A model generated the notes under the pieces. That model did no database searches and was not told where the DNA came from. It saw only the letters and a list, made by a program, of their open reading frames with translations. DNA of 11,143 bases. It comes from Desulfobacterales bacterium (lineage in GTDB: Bacteria > Desulfobacterota > Desulfobacteria > Desulfobacterales > QNYZ01). The DNA lies in assembly GCA_029938515.1 (NCBI GenBank), contig JAOZUU010000042.1, positions 1 through 11,143 on the forward strand. Reading direction: 5' to 3'. The position numbers were made by a program, and so were the translations under genes. Below are positions 7,478-11,143 of this stretch, in pieces; position 1 is the stretch's first letter; each line of letters opens with the position of its first letter.

Positions 7478-9112
7478 TCACACCACATAATGGATCTGAA
7501 GCCGATCGGCAGCGTGATGGTCGTCGATGCCGATGGCATCGGACATGCCGATGGGCAGGGTCGTGGAACGGCCCAGTGGTGCGACGATTTTCTTCAATTC
7601 CGTGTCGAAACTTAAAAACAAGTCCACCACCCGTTGGGCCACGTCGTCGACATCGAGTCGTCGGTAAAGGCGGGGATCCTGGGAGGTAATACCCTTGGGG
7701 CACAATCCCAGATTGCAAATATTGCAACGGTCGCTTTCCGATCCGACACAGCCGGCGGCCGCCTGCATCACATATTTTCCGATTTGCACCCCGCTGGCCC
7801 CTAACATGATCAAGGCGGCGGCATTGGCTGCCAGGTTGCCGGTTTTCCCGATACCGCCGCCGGCGAAGAGGGGGATTTCGTTTTGTTTCCCCACAGCCAC
7901 CAGGGTCAGGTAGGCGTCGCGGATATTGCTGGCGATGGGATGTCCCATGTGGTTCATGGAAACGTTGTAAGCGGCCCCGGTACCACCGTCCTCGCCATCA
8001 ATGGCCAATCCGGCCGCATAGGGATTGCGGGTCAGGTTATTCAGCACGGCCATGGCTGTGGAAGTCGCCGATATTTTAGGATAAACCGGGACTCGAAATC
8101 CGGTGGCCATATACATGGACTGGATCATCTTGGCCACGGATTCCTCGATGGAATACTGGGTCTGGTGGGTGGGCGGACTGGGGAGGTTGATCCCCTGGGG
8201 CACCCCGCGGATGGCGGCAATCAGTTGATTCACCTTGTGCCACATGAGCAGTCCCCCGTCACCGGGTTTGGCTCCCTGACCGTATTTGATTTCGATGGCG
8301 CACGGATCCGCTTTCATGTCAGGCAGGGCGTGGATGATTTCGTCCCATCCGAAATATCCGCTGGCGATCTGTAAAATAACGTATTTTAAAAACCGGGAAC
8401 GGAGCAGCCGGGGGGGGCAGCCGCCTTCGCCGGTGCATATCCGGACCGGCATGTTCAGTTCTTCGTTCAGATAGGCAATGCCAAGCTGGAGTCCTTCCCA
8501 CATGTTGGGCGACAGCGCGCCGAAGGACATCCCGCCGATCATCAGGGGATAGATCTCACGCACCGGCGGTATCCAGCCGTTTTCCCTGAGAAACGACAGG
8601 TTTTCCTCCGGCGGCAGAACCCGACCGAGCAGGGTCCTAAGTTCGAATTCATGACGCCCCGCATCCAGGGCCGGGTCGGTCAGCATGGAGATCCGGATGA
8701 ATTTGATTCGATCGAGCAGACTTTCCGGATTGTTCCGGCGACCCCCACGGCGGCGGGGTTGTCCCCCCCGGTTGATATGAAACCGCAGCTTGTCGGCCTC
8801 ATCCCCGCGGATCGGGATGATGGCATCATTGGGGCAGACCATCTGGCAGGTGGCACATCCTACGCACCCATAGGCCGGGTCGGTTTTTTGGCGGATGCCA
8901 TAATAAACGGTGTGCTCATCGGTAATTTCGGCCTCGGTGTTCAGTTTGGTGTTCACGATGCGTTTACGAAACACGGCCGGTTCGATGGCCTGGACCGGAC
9001 AAACCGCCGTACACTGGCCGCACAGGGTGCATCGATCCTTGTCCCATAATATCTGCCAGGGCAGATCCTTGATGCTTAGTGTAGAAGGGGTAATTTTTCG
9101 GTTTGACGGCAT
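7478..9112 (-). CDS. gltB: Glutamate synthase FMN-binding synthase subunit with N-terminal 2x[4Fe-4S] ferredoxin domain
   Basis: The 544-residue product is the catalytic synthase core, which combines 2-oxoglutarate with ammonia to form 2-iminoglutarate and reduces it to glutamate on FMN. The N-terminus holds two ferredoxin motifs: CTLCGQCTAVCP (C28, C31, C34, C38) and CVGCATCQMVCP (C83, C86, C89, C93). The barrel follows, with GGMSFGALSP (193-202), GQGAKPGDGGLL (278-289) and DGEDGGTGA (372-380). A cysteine group, C463/C466/C471 (CNICNLGLCPKG), corresponds to the [3Fe-4S] site of GOGAT. It lacks the glutaminase and the beta-helix of full-length GltB; these are supplied by the flanking genes. 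The symbol is used for homology to the central GltB domain only. It overlaps the upstream amidotransferase gene by 37 bp, and ATG 9112 is supported by GGGAG eight bases upstream. Archaea and anaerobic bacteria have similar ferredoxin-fused cores. Confidence 0.94.
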   Translation of the reverse strand: MPSNRKITPSTLSIKDLPWQILWDKDRCTLCGQCTAVCPVQAIEPAVFRKRIVNTKLNTEAEITDEHTVYYGIRQKTDPAYGCVGCATCQMVCPNDAIIPIRGDEADKLRFHINRGGQPRRRGGRRNNPESLLDRIKFIRISMLTDPALDAGRHEFELRTLLGRVLPPEENLSFLRENGWIPPVREIYPLMIGGMSFGALSPNMWEGLQLGIAYLNEELNMPVRICTGEGGCPPRLLRSRFLKYVILQIASGYFGWDEIIHALPDMKADPCAIEIKYGQGAKPGDGGLLMWHKVNQLIAAIRGVPQGINLPSPPTHQTQYSIEESVAKMIQSMYMATGFRVPVYPKISATSTAMAVLNNLTRNPYAAGLAIDGEDGGTGAAYNVSMNHMGHPIASNIRDAYLTLVAVGKQNEIPLFAGGGIGKTGNLAANAAALIMLGASGVQIGKYVMQAAAGCVGSESDRCNICNLGLCPKGITSQDPRLYRRLDVDDVAQRVVDLFLSFDTELKKIVAPLGRSTTLPIGMSDAIGIDDHHAADRLQIHYVV

Positions 9113-10206
9113 AGATCTATCTCCCGGCGGTCGGGTCCGATGACCACCGTGTCCAGATGCATGGGTTGAAAATCACGGGCCTTGTCCCGGTCCGGGATGG
9201 CGGCATCCAGGCCGCAGATCTCCGATGAAAAGGCAAACATTCCCGGACGGCCGCCCACGACGCCGGGCCGGAGTTTTTTCCGGTCCTGAACCATGAAAAT
9301 CGAATGATCGGTCAGGCAGCCGATGACGCAATTGGGTCCGTCGATAATCAGTCGGCGACAGGTGTTTTTCAAGTGCCCCAGAAAACCCCTGTCGGGATGA
9401 TGGCCTAAATCCTCGTCATTGAGTGGCGTGATCACATGTTTGTAGGCCTCGATTCCCAGTTCCAATTTTTTCATGGTGTAATGCAGGATATGGGTAAACA
9501 CCTCCGAATCGGACTGATATCCGGTGTAACCGGAAAACCGGCGTGAGAGCAGATATTCCTTGATAGGGATAAAGGCCGTATTTTCACCGTTGGTCATGGT
9601 GGCAAAACCCTGGAGAAAAAACGGGTGGCAGGCATACAGGTTAATGGCGTAATTGGTATTCTGCCGACCCTGGGCCATGATTACCCGGGCTTTCAGCTCC
9701 TTGCGATCCAGGTTAAGATACTCGGCCACCTGCATGGGGTCCCCGATCTCCTTGATCATGATGACATCCGGCCAGAATGAAAAGACGATCATGTCTTCTT
9801 TTTCCTCGCCCATCCGGCGCAGGGCCAGGCGGATATCAAGTAAACGATCATAAAGGGTTTCCTGAGAAAGACTTTCCCATTCCTCGGGATATTCGTAGGC
9901 CCGAACCAGATAAATATCCCGCTTGGGAACCCCGGGCGGTGCGGTTTTAGGGATCTTGATGGATATTTTGTACTTGGTCATGAAACCTAGCTCCATCATA
10001 TACATGTCGAGTCGTTTGAGGCCGCTTTCGGTAAAAATTCCCGACAGGATCGGTGCGTCCTTGATCTCTTCAAAGGGCCCTCCCAAATCACGCAGAAAAA
10101 GGCCGACGCCCGATCCGTCGTGACCTTCCTGCATGATATCCAGGGCATTGATGGCCACCATCGGCGAGATGGGTGTTTCGCTGGTAACGGCAAACAGGCG
10201 GCACAT
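9076..10206 (-). CDS. Class II glutamine amidotransferase, glutaminase subunit of split glutamate synthase (GlxB/GltB1-like)
   Basis: This 376-residue protein matches the N-terminal glutaminase of glutamate synthase and should hydrolyse glutamine, passing ammonia to the FMN subunit encoded next. Cys2 follows the initiator Met (MCRLFAV), as needed for an N-terminal nucleophile after Met removal. Other glutaminase landmarks are GRQNTNY (180-186), HPF (194-196), TNGEN (205-209), YQSDSEVF (230-237) and SSE (327-329). The TNGEN loop replaces the AHNGE of ordinary GOGAT; it keeps the Asn-Gly oxyanion pair but lacks the histidine before it. A segment around residues 75-140, rich in charged residues, is an insertion relative to minimal glutaminases. 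The ATG has a perfect AAGGAG seven bases upstream (10219-10214), the strongest ribosome binding site in the window. The 3' end overlaps the next gene by 37 bp. Ntn-amidotransferase identity is sure; pairing with the FMN subunit rests on gene order. Confidence 0.92.
   Translation of the reverse strand: MCRLFAVTSETPISPMVAINALDIMQEGHDGSGVGLFLRDLGGPFEEIKDAPILSGIFTESGLKRLDMYMMELGFMTKYKISIKIPKTAPPGVPKRDIYLVRAYEYPEEWESLSQETLYDRLLDIRLALRRMGEEKEDMIVFSFWPDVIMIKEIGDPMQVAEYLNLDRKELKARVIMAQGRQNTNYAINLYACHPFFLQGFATMTNGENTAFIPIKEYLLSRRFSGYTGYQSDSEVFTHILHYTMKKLELGIEAYKHVITPLNDEDLGHHPDRGFLGHLKNTCRRLIIDGPNCVIGCLTDHSIFMVQDRKKLRPGVVGGRPGMFAFSSEICGLDAAIPDRDKARDFQPMHLDTVVIGPDRREIDLCRQTEKLPLLH
9121..9125 (-). promoter_or_regulatory. 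Shine-Dalgarno of the FMN synthase gene inside the amidotransferase gene
   Basis: GGGAG on the minus strand lies 8 nt before ATG 9112 and within the last codons of the amidotransferase gene. It supports the overlapping start rather than a later in-frame start and points to coupled translation of the glutaminase and synthase subunits. Confidence 0.6.
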
Positions 10207-10234
10207 GTTATCGCTCCTTGATTATCGGTTCCTA

Positions 10235-10296
10235 AGGTCCTTTTCGCAGGACCTGATTTTAACCTACCTATATGGAAACATACCCTCGGCAGGTTA
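10235..10296 (-). promoter_or_regulatory. Structured 5' leader of the glutamate synthase operon (two predicted hairpins)
   Basis: Hand folding of the minus-strand RNA gives two hairpins between the probable promoter and the ribosome binding site. The distal hairpin pairs UAACCUGCC (10296-10288) with GGUAGGUUA (10268-10260), nine pairs including one G-U. It has a 4x1 internal loop and an inner stem GUAUG/CAUAU (10283-10279 with 10274-10270) closed by UUUC. The proximal hairpin is a perfect 7-bp stem AGGUCCU/AGGACCU (10254-10248 with 10241-10235) with loop GCGAAA. It ends 15 nt before the AAGGAG. No U-tract follows either hairpin, so they are not simple terminators. A second UAACCUG at 10314-10308 repeats the left arm of the distal stem and could compete for the same partner. 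I recognise no named riboswitch or RNA family. Regulation is inferred, not shown; the rest of the 223-bp gap shows nothing else clear. Confidence 0.4.
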
Positions 10297-10339
10297 CCCG
10301 ACCGCAACAGGTTATAATTCCAGATTTTATGGAACGAAT

Positions 10340-10368
10340 AAGATATCAGATTTAAATGAGCTGGTAAA
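10340..10368 (-). promoter_or_regulatory. Possible sigma-70-type promoter for the glutamate synthase operon
   Basis: On the minus strand TTTACC (10368-10363) and TATCTT (10345-10340) are separated by 17 bp. Each matches four of six bases of the -35 and -10 consensus. It would place the transcript start about 125 bp before the amidotransferase ATG, so the leader hairpins would be transcribed. Other AT-rich candidates in the gap are no better, and no sigma-54 GG/GC pair with correct spacing was found. Confidence 0.25.
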
Positions 10369-10429
10369 TAGGGAAGGGTTTTTCCAAAATCCGTGCATGT
10401 TTTATTTTTTCTGCGGCCCTTAGGCGAAT

Positions 10430-11023
10430 TTAAGACAATACAACCGCGAGATCGTTCAGATAACCGCCGTAAAAATGATCCGCTGGTCCGATTACTTCCA
10501 GGTGGGCCGTTTTGTTCCACGTTTGCATCATTTTTTCGATTTCCTCTACCGGGGCAATATCATCCCGGCCGCCGGTCACCACCAGGCCCAGGCTGTCAAG
10601 AGAACCGACTCCCGAAAAATCAATCATCGCTGCCGGTGGAGAAACCATCACCATCCGTTTGACCGAGAGTCCAGCAAAAACCGACCGGGCATTGATCCAG
10701 GCGCCAAATGAATACCCCGCCAGATGAATTTCTTCCAGGCCGTCGGCCTTCAGCTTATCAACCGCGGCACGGACATCAGCTTGCTCGCCCTGGCCGGCGT
10801 CATGTTTTCCCTGACTTTGTCCGGTTCCCCGAAAATTGAACCGCAGCGTGGTATATCCCTTTTTCCGATATACTTTCCGGATGGTGTCAACTACCGGATT
10901 GTGCATATCCCCACCGTACAGCGGGTGCGGATGGGTGATCACGATGCCCTTTCGCGCGGATCCAAATTCCATCAGGGCTTCAATTTTTAGATTGTCTGAT
11001 AAAAACAAGAGATGCTTTTCCAT
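10430..11023 (-). CDS. Alpha/beta-hydrolase superfamily protein, COG2945-like
   Basis: From ATG 11023 the product has 197 residues and the alpha/beta-hydrolase fold. The early motif HPHPLYGGDMHNPVV (31-45) and the following RFNFRGTGQSQG (61-72) are characteristic of the COG2945 group of small predicted hydrolases. The nucleophile elbow is GYSFG (103-107, S105), the probable acid is D154 in GGRDDIAP, and the histidine is H183 in ADHFYGG. No signal peptide is seen, so it is cytoplasmic; the substrate is unknown (ester or thioester are guesses). The frame stays open upstream to the window edge, with other starts at ATG 11038 and GTG 11137. The extra residues are unlike the family, and homology begins near MEKHLLFLSDN, so 11023 was chosen. 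No canonical Shine-Dalgarno is present at either ATG. The gene ends 223 bp before the glutamate synthase operon and appears to be a separate unit, although no convincing terminator follows its TAA. Confidence 0.85.
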   Translation of the reverse strand: MEKHLLFLSDNLKIEALMEFGSARKGIVITHPHPLYGGDMHNPVVDTIRKVYRKKGYTTLRFNFRGTGQSQGKHDAGQGEQADVRAAVDKLKADGLEEIHLAGYSFGAWINARSVFAGLSVKRMVMVSPPAAMIDFSGVGSLDSLGLVVTGGRDDIAPVEEIEKMMQTWNKTAHLEVIGPADHFYGGYLNDLAVVLS

Positions 11024-11143
11024 ATTTTTATCACGCATGATCCGATGATTTCCGGGGTAAAACAATCCGACGCTTGTCCGGGTCCGGGTGCGGTCGGTAG
11101 AGGATTGCCGTGTGACCAATGGTTCCGGCAATTTCACATCCGG

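Noticed and set aside
6351..7490. Long open frame of 379 codons on the plus strand
   Set aside because: It is fully antisense to the glutamate synthase fusion gene. Its translation shows no recognisable domain, and long antisense frames are common in GC-rich coding DNA.
10235..10254. Perfect 7-bp hairpin read as an intrinsic terminator
   Set aside because: On the minus strand no T-run follows the stem; the next bases lead straight to the ribosome binding site. On the plus strand only a short GATTTT follows and there is no upstream plus-strand gene to end.
10133..10423. Possible plus-strand small gene in the gap before the glutamate synthase operon
   Set aside because: The frame begins inside the amidotransferase gene antisense strand, has no Shine-Dalgarno and gives no recognisable protein; the region is better explained as the minus-strand leader.
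10400..10429. Terminator for the alpha/beta hydrolase gene
   Set aside because: Only a 3-bp GCC/GGC pairing precedes an A-rich rather than T-rich stretch on the minus strand, so it does not meet the pattern of an intrinsic terminator.
11024..11137. N-terminal extension of the hydrolase from GTG 11137
   Set aside because: The 38 extra residues are rich in Arg, Thr and Pro, unlike the family, and hydrolase similarity starts at the ATG at 11023. The frame is open to the edge, so a short readthrough of noncoding DNA is more likely.

Overview
The window is 11.1 kb of compact, GC-rich bacterial chromosome. All eight genes that can be supported lie on the minus strand, so transcription runs from high to low coordinates. 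Two things suggest an anaerobic bacterium, most likely of the Desulfobacterota (deltaproteobacterial sulfate-reducer type): the very Fe-S-rich three-polypeptide glutamate synthase, and a PurF that keeps all four ligands of an oxygen-sensitive [4Fe-4S] cluster. That placement is an inference from gene style, not a database match. No mobile element, CRISPR array, tRNA or rRNA is visible.

Layout in transcription order. (1) 11023-10430 encodes a small COG2945-type alpha/beta hydrolase. (2) A 223-bp AT-richer gap (10429-10207) holds a possible promoter and a leader that can fold into two hairpins just before a perfect ribosome binding site. (3) A six-gene run follows. It starts with a class II glutamine amidotransferase (10206-9076), then an FMN-type glutamate synthase core with two ferredoxin clusters (9112-7478), then a fusion of the GXGXG beta-helix with a GltD-like FAD/NAD(P) oxidoreductase and a C-terminal ferredoxin (7463-5118). 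Next come purF (5073-3553), a radical SAM protein of unknown function (3549-2527) and an RsmF-like RNA m5C methyltransferase (2486-1008). (4) After a 108-bp gap with an 11-bp direct repeat, a TPR protein begins at 899 and runs off the left edge.

How the genes fit together. The first three genes of the run are the domains of one glutamate synthase (GOGAT), divided differently from the classical GltB/GltD pair. The amidotransferase releases ammonia from glutamine, the FMN subunit uses it with 2-oxoglutarate to make glutamate, and the third subunit brings electrons. PurF is a second glutamine amidotransferase, committing PRPP to purine synthesis, so the run groups glutamine-nitrogen use. Spacing is tight (37-bp overlap, then gaps of 14, 44, 3 and 40 bp), with no intrinsic terminator seen inside, which suggests one operon. 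The radical SAM gene is translationally coupled to purF: its Shine-Dalgarno lies in the last purF codons and it starts at TTG.

The most interesting points are the structured glutamate synthase leader, the coupled radical SAM protein with a SPASM/Twitch-like cysteine pattern, the unusual split and fusion of glutamate synthase with many Fe-S sites, and the tandem repeat upstream of the TPR gene. The genes belong to known families, and I saw no clear sign of a wholly new system.
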